Shown here piece after piece: positions 23,218-35,884 of a DNA stretch of 64,000 bases. Under the pieces are notes generated by a model that made no database searches, was not told where the DNA came from, and worked only from the letters and a program-made list of their open reading frames with translations. Each line of letters begins with the position of its first letter. Positions within the stretch are counted from its first letter, which is position 1. A program made the position numbers and the translations under genes. The DNA is from Stomoxys calcitrans (Eukaryota > Arthropoda > Insecta > Diptera > Muscidae), in assembly GCF_963082655.1 (NCBI RefSeq), contig NC_081554.1:39144354-39208353 (forward strand), read 5' to 3'.

Positions 23218-24225
23218 GTTCAGAGAATTCAGTTCTATAAAGGAAATCTGTCAAATAAACCTATTTCAAATCTACATGAAGTTTTGTGAATACCAGTGTT
23301 AAAGTTTAAATGAAATTGTATGCAATCTTTAACACAAATTTAATGTTTCATATAACCAGCAAAGAAAAAAAATCTAAAATATTTTTATTACCCTAATTAT
23401 TTATGTTATCTTTTTTGAATTTTTTTTTTATTATAAATATACCCAATTTCATTTCAACTGCTACTATTGCTGGCTTTTTTTTTTTTTTTTTTGAAATTAG
23501 CCACAATTTAGTCATTAATCAAAATATGAATATTTTCAAAACGCAAATATTTTGCTATAAATTTTCACCATAATTTACTTTTGGCACTACAGCACAAGAA
23601 GAAAAGCACTACATAGCCATACATTGCTGCTGCTGTTGCTGGCCCAACAACTCAACTGGCAGTATAAGCAGCCATCATAACTCATTTGAATAGACAAAAA
23701 AAAAAAAACAACAGCAGCAAGCAGCAAACAAAAAATCGATAACAAATTTATGGTAACAACAAACAAACACAAGTAGCTCTGTAGTCATAAACATATAAAA
23801 ATGTAATTAAATGCCCAAAGGCATTGTGCAATTATTATAATAAACATTCGCGCCAACCAAGCCAAACTACACTTACTCACACACACACACACACGCGCAC
23901 ACACAGAAGCTTAAATGGGTTTAGTGTGAAAAATACATAAAAAAAAAAACAAAAAAAAAATGAAATGAGCCTGAGAGGGAACTGACTGCCTTATTATTTT
24001 AGTTTATTAATAAACTTAAAGGCGGAGCTAATATTTTTCAATTATATATATATTGCGACTGACTTTGTTAGAATTATTTAATAAGTATTTGTTGGCAAAG
24101 GCATAAGGACAAGTTAGAGGTGTAAATAAGACACAATTTAAGTACAGCAAAACAAAAGGGGGGAGTTGCAAATTACTGATGAGCTACAGGTTAAACTTTG
24201 ATTATCTACAGATGAACTTTATATA
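23218..24225. other. Low-complexity dac intron with CA microsatellite
   Basis: It contains a (CA)n tract at about 23876-23906, several A and T runs and AGC-rich stretches (23690-23735). No coding or transposon signal is recognised. Confidence 0.5.
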
Positions 24226-24227
24226 CC

Positions 24228-26115
24228 ACTAGCTGGACCGGGCTCGCTCCGCTGTGCCTTATTTTACTTCATATGGAACAATATTATCCTTGAATATTTA
24301 TTTTCGATAATTAAAGAGCTTTTAATGAAACACCATGCTATATGTATATCGCTTGACTAACAGCATAACAATATCTGCATATCCTTTATCTGATACCCAT
24401 ATGATCTTTATTGGTCTATGAATTCAGGTTATTTAAGTTTGGATGTTAGACGTACTCAGACTTTAACTTTACTTTATTTGAGCCCGATATTCTCATGGGG
24501 GTTCTGGAAGTGGGAAGGCTCCCATGGTGGTGGGTTTAGGGTGGTCCCGAATATGGGTAAGAATTTCGTGCTCTACTCCCTAATACATTTCATTTGATCT
24601 CCACACTGCCATGACCGGCCAATATGTATGTCTGATTTAGGGGTGTTTTCGATGGTCCCCCAGATACTTAGCCCTGAAAAAATATCAGCATCGTGCTCTA
24701 CTCCCAAATAGCATTTATTCCATATTGTCATTGGTTTAAACTCCATATTGCCATTGGTTTAAGGGGAGTTTATGTGATGAGGCGTCTGCCAAACACTTGC
24801 CCCAAAATTGGTTATCCAAACGGTTTTCTAATCTCAAATACCTTTTGAGCTACATATTGACCTTTAGCCACATATTGCCATGGTCGGTAAATTTGTACCC
24901 TTTGGGGGTTGTTTTGGAAAGGGAAGGTGCCCCAAATACATGGTCCCACATTTGGATATCAGATGGTCATTAAATAATTGCTGTTTTAGGGAAGGGGTAG
25001 ACCCCAGAAAATTGGTCCCGCCAAATGGGTATCAATTTCGTGTTTTACTCCCCAATACCTTTCATTTAAGTCCCACAATGTCATGATCGGTAAATATGTC
25101 TGAGTTAGGGGTGTTTTTTGGGGGCATTGTGCTCTGCTCTCAAATATCATTTATTTAAACCCCATATTGCCATTGGCCTCACAATTAGATATCAAATTCG
25201 TTTTATATCTCAAATACCTTTGGAAAAGTTTGGAAAAGGCCTTAAAAACTATCAATATCGAGCTTCACTCTCTTTAATGGGGCTGGGACGGGGGTTGTTC
25301 TGGGGATGGGGGGACGTCCCCCAGACAGTTGGACCCGAATGTTGATATCAGATTCGTGGTCTACCCCCAATTAATTTTCATTTGAACCCCATATTTCTAT
25401 AGTGTTTGGAGGGAGTTTTGGGCGAAGGGACGGCCACTCAGTGAGTTGGCCCTAAAAATATATATCAGATTCTACTAAAAAAAATACCTCTTTTTTGAGC
25501 CCCATATTGCAATGGTCAGCAAATACGTCATATTTGGGTGGTGTTATGGCAGTGAGGTGATCCCATACACACCTTTTCCCAAATATTGATATCAGATTCG
25601 TGCTTTACTCCCAAAGACCTTTCATTTGAGCCCCATATTGCTATGGCCGTAAATTTGTATTTTGCTTGCTTAGGGGGATGTTCTCGGGGATGGGCGGCCC
25701 CATCCCCACATCTGGATATCAGATACGTATTCTACATTCAAATACCTTTTATTAAAGCCCCATATTGCTATGGTCAGTAAATAAGTCATGTTTGGGAGTT
25801 GTTTTGGGAAAGGGATGGACCCCGGAAACTTTGTTCCACATTTGGATAACAGATTCGTATTTTACTCGCAAATACTTTTCATTTGAGTCCCATATTGCCA
25901 TGGTCGGAAAATATGTCCGATTTAGGGGTGTTTTGGGGGTTGGGGTGGTCCCCCAAACACTTGGTCCGACAATTGAATATCAGATACGTTTTCTAATCTT
26001 AAATACCTTTCATTTGAGTTCCATATTGCCGTGATTGGTGTATATGTATATATTTGATAGGTTTTGGGGTGGGGCTGCCTCCCTAGGTACCCCATCCGAA
26101 ATTTGATGGCGATGC
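24228..26115 (+). repeat. Family C tandem-unit element, copy 2
   Basis: It begins ACTAGCTGGACCGGGCTCGC with CTCCGCTGTGCC. Degenerate units with CATTTGAGCCCCATATTG and CCATGGTCGG follow; CATATTG recurs at 25503, 25634, 25761, 25891 and 26022, so the unit is about 130 bp. It ends near CCTAGGTACCCCATCCGAAA. No coding capacity is visible. Confidence 0.8.
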
Positions 26116-26898
26116 TCTACTTTTGTGCGTCTATTCGAACACTGGTTATGATTTTCTTGATTTTATGCTGGTACATGCAGCAATGTATTGACCGCTGGTA
26201 ACCCATCGGCTCTTGCTGCCTTGTTATTGTTATTCCGGGTTGCCGTTTACTAAAATATCACTTCAATGGTTTATCCACGTTTTGAAAATATTTTTCGTTA
26301 AAATTATACACCTATTTGTTAAATTTACCAAAAATCTAAGTTAGTGCTTTTTTACTCCTTTTTACACATAATTTTACTCTTTTTTACCATTTTTACAACT
26401 TTTTTACGCTGTTCGCAGGTGAACTGTTGACATCGCTGTGGCAGACTGAAGGTAGCAAGAAACAATTTCTGCAAAAGCTGTGGGGACGTCAAGGAAGAAG
26501 AGATTATAGGACATATGCTGTGGTGAACTGGCAGTCGGAAGGAGTTCCCACACTGGCAGTCAGAAGGAGTTCCCACATTGGCAGTGAGAAAAAGTTCCAC
26601 TGTAGGTTCTCATTTCTTTGAGAACTTGTCTGATTTAAAGGATGTGAGGTGTGTTTTAAGGCGATCTGGAACTAGAAGGAATATTCCTTTGCCTGTGGTA
26701 TCTCAGTGGACTAAAACGTTTAGCTGAGTCTGATGGCAGCCGGTCACCTAAACCTATTCTAGCCTTCGAAATGAAATGAATACAAAAATTCGATCAAGGA
26801 GCTCGAAAAGCTATTCTACACTCAACATTCGTACATGGAAACAAATATTAGCAAACAACATTCCAGGGAAGGTAAGTCCAGACCTCTTTTAATAAAAT
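26116..26898. other. Unassigned intron with a three-fold short repeat
   Basis: At 26527-26599 a unit of about 25 bp containing ACTGGCAGTC-GAAGGAGTTCC is repeated about three times. The stretch 26606-26760 resembles 31676-31860 (TAGGTTCTCA near the start, GTGGACTAAAA later), suggesting two remnants of one unidentified element. Confidence 0.45.
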
Positions 26899-26899
26899 A

Positions 26900-27136
26900 T
26901 TGGGTTGCCCAAAAAGTAATTGCGGATTTTTTAAAAGAAAGTAAATGCATTTTTAATAAAACTTAGAATGAACTTTAATCAAATATACTTTTTTTACACT
27001 TTTTTTCTAAAGCAAACTAAAAGTAACAGCTGATAACTGACAGAAGAAAGAATGCAATTACAGAGTCACAAGCTGTGAAAAAATTTGTCAACACCTACTA
27101 TATGAAAAATCCGCAATTACTTTTTGGGCAACCCAA
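26900..27136. mobile_element. Mariner-type MITE, copy 3
   Basis: Both 32-bp terminal repeats are intact, flanked by TA on both sides; 237 bp. Confidence 0.96.
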
Positions 27137-27139
27137 TAT

Positions 27140-28705
27140 TTTCGTTAAATAAGAAACTCTCTTTAAATGTTTAGAGTATTTTTAATGGAGCCTTATGTCA
27201 TATACATCCCCCAAAAATCAAAAAACTCAAGTTCTCATAAACAAAACATTGTTACCTAGTATCATGCATATGTGTTTTTACTTTGAATACTACTAAAAAA
27301 AAGATCATAAACATCATCAGTGGCAATTGTACGAATCAATACCAATATGGCTGAGGTTTTTGTGTATGGTTGGTGTGCCCTTTTGTGTTGCTCCAAGTAA
27401 ATCCCAAGCCTAATTTAATTTAGCGTGTTAATAACTCATTTATTTGCCACCTTTATTGAAACTTGATGAAAACTAAAGAAAATTGTTTTGAAGAAGCAAA
27501 AAAAAAAGCACAAAAAAATAATAAAGAAATCCCAACAAAACAAAACAAATTGGATTTCAAAATACAAAAGCAGCCAACAGCAACTGATAATGAATTATGA
27601 ACTCCAACAGATCTCAGCAGCAGCAAGAAAAAGCTACTCCGAACAAAATTCAAGCCCAATTTGTTCAAATGATGAATAATTGCGCCCACCAATGTGAATA
27701 AAAATATACAATGTTTGTGATCTATTCGTGTATTTAACGAAACACGGACATAACAGCCAGCCGGGCAGACAATATTTTTTTTTTTTTTAATTTCAATATT
27801 TTTTGCTCACCCTCTGGTATGGGAACAATGAGAGTGTGAATGATTATCAAGATTTGCTTTAAGTCTTCTCCACTAAGACCATTTAGACAGAAGCAAGCGT
27901 AACACTAGAAAATGAAGAGTAATTTTGTAATTAGTTTATTTTGAAGCCCCGACTACCGTTGGGGGTTTCAATTTATTGCTCTTCCATTGCTATTTTAAAT
28001 AATAATAACAATAAGAAATTATTGTTTTTTTTTTCCTTTGTGCAAGGGGCTACTGGAGCTGAGTACTAGCTCCAAAGAAGAGCTGGCAAAGAAGCCCCTG
28101 TAGTGCGAATGAACGCTAATGCTTAGTTGATCTGGTTCTGCTCAATTAACGTTTATGGTCTTTTTGTGCAAAAATCACACCTTACAGCTGAAGGTGATAG
28201 AGATGTAGTATTCAAGTTTCATACAAATTTGTGTTAAGATATTTGCTTTGAGTTCAGGTGGTGGTGGAAGAATTCTCTGAGCTGCGAAGAAAGGTGGTTT
28301 CAAGTTTCTGCATAACACTAAGCAAACGGGTTACTGAATATTAGACAAACCTAATAAAGCTGCCTAGAAAGGTGGTTTCAAGCTTCTGGATATTGGCATA
28401 ACACTAAACAAATGGGTTACTGAATATTGGGCAAAGCTGATAATGCTGTCAAAAAATTTAAAAAAATCAAATGGCGGGGACTTCTTTCTCAGCAAGTTAA
28501 TTGTCCTGACATTTGAATGCCAGATTGCTATACTACACTGGAAAAGCTTTCATTTTAGTCTCATTTTAGGGATCTGTGTTGGATTAGCTCTTCAAAAAAC
28601 AATGTGAAACAATTTCAGTGTCATGGTCTGGGTGGTGATGATGTTTGATCAATAGAACAAAACCCCTAAAGGAGATGAAGTTCTTGGGCCAATCATTTTT
28701 AGAGT
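27140..28705. other. dac intron, no recognised gene
   Basis: This is mixed intronic DNA with A/T runs (27495-27545, 27772-27790). A short imperfect duplication at 28290-28440 (GAAAGGTGGTTTCAAG twice, GGGTTACTGAATATT twice) spans about 80 bp per unit. No coding signal. Confidence 0.45.
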
Positions 28706-28707
28706 CT

Positions 28708-29995
28708 ACTAGCTGACCCGGGCTCGCTCCGCTGCGCCTTCTTCTACTTTATATGGAACAAAAGTTTCCTTGGAATATTTATTTTCGACAGTTAAAGATC
28801 TTTTAGTGAAATACCATGCTACGAAAATAGTATTGGGTTGCCCAAAAAGTAATTGCGGATTTTTTGAAAGAAAGTAAATGCATTTTTAATAAAACTCACA
28901 ATGAACTTTAATCAAATATACTATTTTACACTTTTTTTTCTAAAGCAAACTAAAAGTAACAGCTGATAACTGACAGAAGAAAGAATGCAATTACAGAGTC
29001 ACAAGCTGTGAAAAAATTTGTCAACGCCGACTATATGAAAAATCCGCAATTACTTTTTGGGCAACCCAATATATCGCTTCACTAACAATTTAACAACATA
29101 AGTGCCTTTGTCCAAATCCCATATGATTATCTCAAATACCTTTCATTTGAGCCACATAATGGCATGGTCGAAAAATTTTTTCCCTTTGGGGTTTTTCGGA
29201 AAGGGGTGATGCCCTCAATACATGGTCCTACATTTGTATATCAAATTCGTATTCTACTCCCAAATATCTTTATTTGAGCCCCATATTGCGATGGTCACTA
29301 AAAAAATGCTGTTTATGGGGTATTTTGGAAAAAAGGGTAGACCCCCAGAAAATTGGTCCCGAAAATGGGTACTAATTCTTGCTCTAAGCCCCATATTCCC
29401 ATGGTCAGTAAGTAAGTCCAGTTTTGGGGAAGGGGTGGACCCCCAGAAACGTGGTCCCACATTTTGACATCAGATTCGTATTCTACTCGCAAATACCTTT
29501 CACTTGAGTCCCATATTGTCATGGTCGGAAAATATGTCCGATTTAGGGGTGTTTTGGGGGTGGTCCCACATTTTGACATCAGATTCGTATTCTACTCGCA
29601 AATACCTTTCACTTGAGTCCCATATTGTCATGGTCGGAAAATATGTCCGATTTAGGGGTGTTTTGGGGGTTGGGGTGGTCCCCCTAGCATTTGGTCTGGC
29701 AATTGGATATCAAATACGTTTTCTTATCCTAAATACCTTTCATTTGAGTCCCATATTGTCGTGATTGGTCTAAATATATGTTTGGTAGGTTTTAGGGTGG
29801 GGCAGTCCCCCTAGGTACCCCATCCGAAATTTGTATACCAAATTTTTATATTTAGGGCACTATATGAGAGCACATAAAATTTCGCTTAAATCGCACCACC
29901 CATCTCCGAGATCTGGCGTTTCTGAAAATTAGGGTAAGGGGAGGGTCCGCCCCCCTTCAGATATCAAAAAATTTAGTACCCTATTTTCGCCACGG
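28708..29995 (+). repeat. Family C tandem-unit element, copy 3, with nested MITE
   Basis: The left end CTAGCTGACCCGGGCTCGCT matches copies 2 and 5. Units with CCATATTGTCATGGTCGG continue, including a near-exact repeat at about 29450-29555 versus 29567-29670. It ends in the GGAGGGTCCGCCCCCC block (about 29940). Confidence 0.82.
28833..29069. mobile_element. Mariner-type MITE, copy 4, nested in family C
   Basis: It interrupts family C between ATACCATGCTAC and ATATCGCTTCACTAAC; the uninterrupted order is seen at 24331-24360. TA flanks are present. Confidence 0.95.
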
Positions 29996-31340
29996 CGTCA
30001 TTATGCATCTCGGATCTTGACTTCTTCCACCCCAAACGTAGCAATTCTTATACGATTTAGCTGAAGTCTTGAAAGAAGTGTTTTGTAAAGACTTTCAACA
30101 CTATGCCAAATATGGTCTAAATCTGTTCATAATCTGAAGCTCTTATATAAACCGATCTACCGATTATACTTCTAAACCATCTAGAGAACGCAATTCTTAT
30201 CCTATTAGGTTGAAATTTTATACATCATCTTCTCCTATGACCTTCAATATATGTGCCAAATATGGCTTGAATCGATATAAAACCTGATATAGCTCCCACA
30301 TAAACCGATCTTCCGATTTTACTTCTTTAGCCCCTAGAGGGCGCAGTTCTTGTCTGATTTGGATGAAATTTTACACGACTTCTCCCGTGATCTTCAATAT
30401 ACGTGCTAAATACGGTCTGAATCGGTTCATAATCTGATATAGCTCTCGTATAAACCGATCTTAAACGATGACTTGTGCTATAGTATCCAACATCCAAACC
30501 AAGTATATTATGGAATGATAGAGCTGCAATAGCATGACAATTTTGTATCCACTATCCTTTGTTTGCCCATAAATGGATACCGGTAAAAGAATTGCGATCC
30601 ATTCTGCGTCCAACCTAAGGGGAACTCTCCAATCGAAAACCTTCCGAAACGGGCATATGCCAAATATGATTCGAATCGGTCCATAAACCAATAAAGATAT
30701 AGCCCCCATATAAATCGATCCCCGGCTTTGACTTCGTGAGCCTCAAGTTTCATCAGATTTGGAACAAAGACTATGACTTCGAACATCCACGTCGGTCTAT
30801 AAACTGATATAGCTCCCATATAAACAGATCCCCCGATTTGACTTCTTGAGCCGCTAGAAGCCTCATATTTCATTTGATATGGCTGAAATTTGGAACAAAG
30901 ACCAGTATCATGACATCCAACATCAATGCCAAGTACTATCTTAATCGATAAACTAGTATAGCCCCCATAAAAACAGAATCCCCGATTTGACTTCTTGAGC
31001 CCCTAGAAGCCTCATCAGATTTGGATGAAATTTGGAAAAAAGACTTGTGTTGTGACTTTCAACATCCACACCACGTACGGTCCTAGTCGGTCTATAAACT
31101 GATATAGCCCCCATATAATCCGATTCCTGATTTTGAATTCTTGATCCCCTAGACGCCTAAATGTTCACCTGATTTGATTGCAATTTGACCCAAAAAACTA
31201 TCTTCTGTCTTACAACATCAGTGCCAAGTTTTATACGAATCGATAAATTTGGTGACATAGGTCCCCCTAAGTACCGATATCGCGATATGTCTTCTTGAGG
31301 CTATTGAAGCTTCAATCAATTCCCGATTTGATTTCTACAA
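29996..31340 (+). repeat. Family A tandem array, decayed
   Basis: Units contain CCATATAAACCGATC, GACTTCTTGAGCC and GGCTGAAATTTGGAACAAAG, with many point changes and no clear hairpin terminus. The array runs up to a mariner fragment at 31345. Confidence 0.75.
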
Positions 31341-31344
31341 CATA

Positions 31345-31676
31345 AACGATGATTTTTAGCTATTATCTTTTTGGCAACACCATAATTTAACCATGAATTG
31401 TCTTAAAAACTAAAAACGCTTGCAAATTATTGAATTTTATTATCAAAATGCGTGCTCTGGTAAGAAACTTCTTCGCGAACTTCTTCCATTGAGCGACGAA
31501 GCTCTTTTTTGGCTCAATGCGTACGTAAAAAAACAGTATTGTCGAATTTGGAGTGAAAATCAGCCAGAAGCATTGCATGGGCTGCCAATGCATCCAGAAA
31601 CAGTCACAGTTTGGTGCGGTTTATGGGCTGGTGACATCATTGGACCGTACTTCTTCAAAGATGATGGGAATCTTTA
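31345..31676 (+). mobile_element. D41D-type mariner, deleted fragment
   Basis: The left terminus (AACGATGA, mutated) is followed by the transposase start region (RLQIIEFYYQNACS after frame repair) and then, after a deletion, by LSDEALFWLNAYVKKQYC. VTVWCGLWAGDIIGPYFFKD follows and the copy ends near 31676. SDEA holds the first catalytic Asp; the second and third catalytic regions are missing. Confidence 0.85.
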
Positions 31677-33738
31677 GGTTCTCACTTTTTTGAGGATGTG
31701 AATATTCGAAAGTTTTAAGGCTTTTTAAAGTGATATGGCATGTTAAATGTTTGAAAGCGAAAGGTATCTTCCTTCTTTTGTTACTTTGGTCCCACAGTGG
31801 ACTAAAATGTCAAAGTAAGTCTGATTACAGACATCTGCAAGTAACTATCATTTATTTGACATCCGTATTCTACTGATTGTGTCACTTTGTGGAGGTTTTT
31901 GGGGGTGGCCCATTCCCCCTCAACTCCCATATACCTTTCGTTGTCTAAGTTAAGGGGGTTTAGGATGGGACATTCTATGAGGTTGATTCATCCCAAATTT
32001 TTAAAAGAAATTCAAATTTTTGGTATACTAAATATAAGATCTGCAGTTATTGAAAACTAAAGCAAAATTCAATACCACTTTCGAATTGCCCACTTCATTG
32101 TACTACCCCTCAAATGGTGATTTCACTCTATTGACAATAGTTGGTTACTTTGTAACGACTGTCATTAAATTGAACACTACCGACTTAGATGTACAATACA
32201 GCCACCCACAATCCAAAGGCTAAAAAGCCGCCATCAGCACTTAGAAAAAAATGTCTGAGAGCCGACATACCTTCCTACCATAGGAAAAACGAAACCTTGA
32301 CCCAATCGATCTATTATCATTATGGCCAACCAGAATAATGTTGCAATGCTAAATCGCACTTGTCATTTTAGATTTATATTGGCTTAAACATCATTTGTCA
32401 CAATTAATGTTTAACTAAACTTTGTGTGTGTTCCCTCTCTGAGCCTCTGTCTTAGGGGGTCTTCTGTTGTTTTCCAACAGTCTCAAGTTGGCTAATAAAC
32501 AAATTTACCTTTTCTGCGGTTTCTTTGGCATCGCAAGCCTTTGGCAAGAAAAATGTGGATGGGGAGAGGGAGTGAGAGAGAGAGAGAGATAGTGAAAGAA
32601 ATCAGAGACAGCAACAAGCAATGCAAAATTAAATGACAGTTAAACAAAGTACAAAGCGTTTACTTGACTACAAAAAAAAAAAAACAGACAGACAGACGGA
32701 AGGACGGACGGACAGATTCTTACATATACCGCAGAAATCATTTAAGCCACATTTATACTTAACAAACTGTGTAACAAGGCTTGCATTAAAGTCGCATTGT
32801 CTTGAATCGAGCTTGCCAAACAACTATTCCAACATATAAATGCGGTTGACGATGCCAATGTGGTTGGATGGTGGTCCATACCAGACCATACCAGGCGGGC
32901 ACAGGCTGCCAACCAGCCAACCAGCCAGCCAGCCAACAGACAAAAACTCAACCTCAAGCCATGTGTCACTTGTGATCAGATCACTTGCCAGAGATCACAG
33001 CGTACAGCTAAAGAACAAAAATAAATACGACAAAATTTTGCTTCAAGAACAACACCAAGGGTTTTTCAACTGATAGATGTATGATCTGCGCCAGTACAAA
33101 AGGCGAAATACTACAGAAAGCACATGCCAAAATGTGGTCAATGCAATGAAGAATGGGGGGGCGCCACATTTGGATTACATTGGGAGATGTTTAATTAAGT
33201 GTTTAATTGAGGGAAATGCAATGCAAAATAAAAAAGGCAAGAACCACAAGAACGAATTGAAGGGTTGAATGATTATTGAAAAAAAAAGAAAGACAAACAG
33301 AGAGTAATTACAACTAAGATATGGTTTAGCTCAAGTTTATTCTTTCTTTTAATGTTGAATCATAAAATAGGAGGAGTTTTTCTATAACGGCATATTGAAT
33401 ATTTTAAATATTCTGCCTAGCTGGCTTTAAGCCTTCATATCTAAGAGGTAACCATGCACCACAAACGCTTAGGTTTGAATCCTGGTGAGAATATCAGAAC
33501 AAATATACATATATATGTTAATTAACGGTCAAGGCGATTGTGCGCTACATATTATTGACAAACGGCTGAAGCACATTAATGAGATTGGCATCAATCGAAA
33601 TATATTTTCGCAGAGAAGCGACAAATATATATAAAAATTAATTTTCCTTAAAGAAAAGCCATAAAATTGAGGAATTAATTTCAATAAAATGCGAAGATGC
33701 AAAAACACAGCAAGTTGTTGTTTGTCTTTTTCTAAAGC
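31677..33738. other. dac intron, microsatellites and SINE scrap
   Basis: It holds a (GA)n tract at about 32571-32592, GACA/GACG tetranucleotides at 32684-32715, and CCAACCAGCCAACCAGCC-type repeats at 32908-32937. A SINE head fragment lies at about 33445-33505 (TTTGAATCCTGGTGAGAATA). No coding signal is supported. Confidence 0.5.
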
Positions 33739-33739
33739 A

Positions 33740-34215
33740 TTCGTGAATGCAAAGCCACATGTGGGAGTATTAGTGGTGAGAGTAAGAGAAACAAATGGTG
33801 CGGGAGAAAGAGTATTTAGTTTGAGGGTGTTGTTGGAGTGTGATGTGGGTTTCCCCTTTTTGGCATGTAGATCAGCCAAGAGGTCACTATTGGGGTGCGG
33901 GTGTGATGTGTGTGTGTCCACTTGGTATTCTTTGGTCAGTCAGTAGCCTAAGCTGCGGCTATGAACAATGACATGCGTTCGTGAATGCAAAGCCATATGT
34001 GGGAGTATTAGTGGTGAGAGTAAGAGAAACAAATGGTGCGGGAGAAAAAGTATTTAGTTTGAGGGTGTTGTTGGAGTGTGATGTGCGTGGCCCTACATGG
34101 CATGTAGATCAGCCAAGAGGTCACTATTGGGGTGCGGGTGTGATGCGTGTGTCCCCACTTGGTATTCTTTGGTCAGTCAGTAGCCTAAGCTGCGGCTCTA
34201 AGCTGTTTCTCTTAC
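33740..34215. repeat. Tandem duplication of 238 bp, plus partial third copy
   Basis: Copies at 33740-33977 and 33978-34215 share TTCGTGAATGCAAAGCCA and GGAGTATTAGTGGTGAGAGT. A short extra piece with GTCAGTAGCTTAAGCTGTGG follows at 34217-34236. It matches no transposon in this window. The unit is not a multiple of three. Confidence 0.9.
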
Positions 34216-34259
34216 AGTCAGTAGCTTAAGCTGTGGCTATGAACAATGATTTTTGTGGA

Positions 34260-35640
34260 TTAATATTTTGGCAACGGTTAAATACAACTTTGGCAACGCA
34301 TTTTTTTTTTTACTTTGAAGTTAACATAAAAAATAGTCAATGTAAGTAATTTCGTGGCCACACTATGCACTTAATGAATAAATGAGTTGGCAGGGAGTTA
34401 AAAAAAGTTAAGGAAAGAGTGCGCAGTATTTTTGTTTACATTATGTGATGGGTCCCATATGTTTTAAGGTAAAAAATCTATATCTTTTGGTATGTTGAAT
34501 GGGGCTGTATGATGAATCACTCTGCCACTGAACAACTCAAAGCGACTTGTAGCGCGATCTGGCAATATGGAGTCACGAATGGAAAGCAGTACGAATCTGA
34601 CATAATAATATGAAGTCACGTGTATCATGACAATGAGGGTTTTACAAGTACAGTATGAACCTTAGTTTGAAATATGAACTCAACCTTCAGGGAGTTTTAG
34701 CCTAAAAGGCCACCAATGGACATGTAGCCTTACTATGGCAATATGGAGCTCAAATTCAAGGTATTTCAGGATAGAGTAGGACTTTGACATAGAAATTTTG
34801 GGCCAACCATCTCAAGGTCTTTCAGATCTGCTCGAAAGGATTTATTCTGGGTCTGAAAGAAAGGGTTTTAGCAGTAGAGTAGGAACATAACATTCAAACA
34901 TTTAACAAATGGGTGAAAGGCTGCCTTACAATCTCAAAGGCCTTCAGACCTGCTCAAAAGGACTTATTGTCGATTTTACTATGGCAATATGGAGCTCAAA
35001 TTCAAGGTATTTGAGAATGGACTAGGAATTTGACATTGAAATTTTGGACCAACAATCTCAAAGGGCCTTCAGATCCGCTCAAAAGGACTTATTGTCGATT
35101 TAACAAAATCTGGGTCTAAAAGAAATGGTTTTAGGAGTAGAGTAGGAACGTAACATTCAAATATTTAACAAGTGGGTGAGAGTCCGTCTTATACCTAAGT
35201 TGACTTGTAGCCTAATAATGGCAATATGATATTCAAATGACGAGTATAGGGTGGTCGAATAATTGTTTCGTCCACATGTAAAAGCTCTTGATAGTGAGTA
35301 TGGTAAGCACCTGAAATAGTTATAGAAAGTCAAGTTTCTAGCACTCGTCCCTCCTTCAATTGCCATCAAACGGACACATTACCCCATAAGATCAATGTGG
35401 GGCATAAATTAAAGAAGAGCGGTAAGAATCCTGCAACTAATAAATGAAAATACAAACATTTTGGGCCAAGTGCCCGTGCCCGGCTGCACAATCTTGACCT
35501 TTTTTGAATATGCTCTGCTTTTATAAGAAAGGTATTAAGAAGTTGTGTACGCTAACAATGTGGAGTATATTTGAAGTCAAGATACACCCATGAGTTCTAG
35601 AAATTAAGATTATAAATAAAAGTACTTATTATTCTGTGTA
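34260..35640. repeat. Degenerate repeat block, possibly a decayed family C relative
   Basis: Phrases such as GGCAATATGGAGCTCAAATT (34738, 34986) and AGATC(T/C)GCTCAAAAGGACTT recur at intervals of about 100-250 bp. The GGCAATATGGAGCTCAAA phrase resembles inverted family C units, but the rest does not align by eye. Confidence 0.4.
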
Positions 35641-35645
35641 TTGTA

Positions 35646-35881
35646 TTGGGTTGCCCAAAAAGTAATTGCGGATTTTTTAAAAGAAAGTAAATACATTTTT
35701 AATAAAACTTAGAATGAACTTTAATCAAATATACTTTTTTACACTTTTTTTCTAAAGCAAGCTAAAAATAACAGCTGATAACTGACAGAAGAAAGAATGC
35801 AATTACAGAGTCACAAGCTGTGAAAAAATTTGTCAACGCCGACTATATGAAAAATCCGCAATTACTTTTTGGGCAACCCAA
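35646..35881. mobile_element. Mariner-type MITE, copy 5
   Basis: Intact terminal repeats with TA flanks; 236 bp. The internal block ACAGCTGATAACTGACAGAA is unchanged from the other copies. Confidence 0.96.
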
Positions 35882-35884
35882 TAG

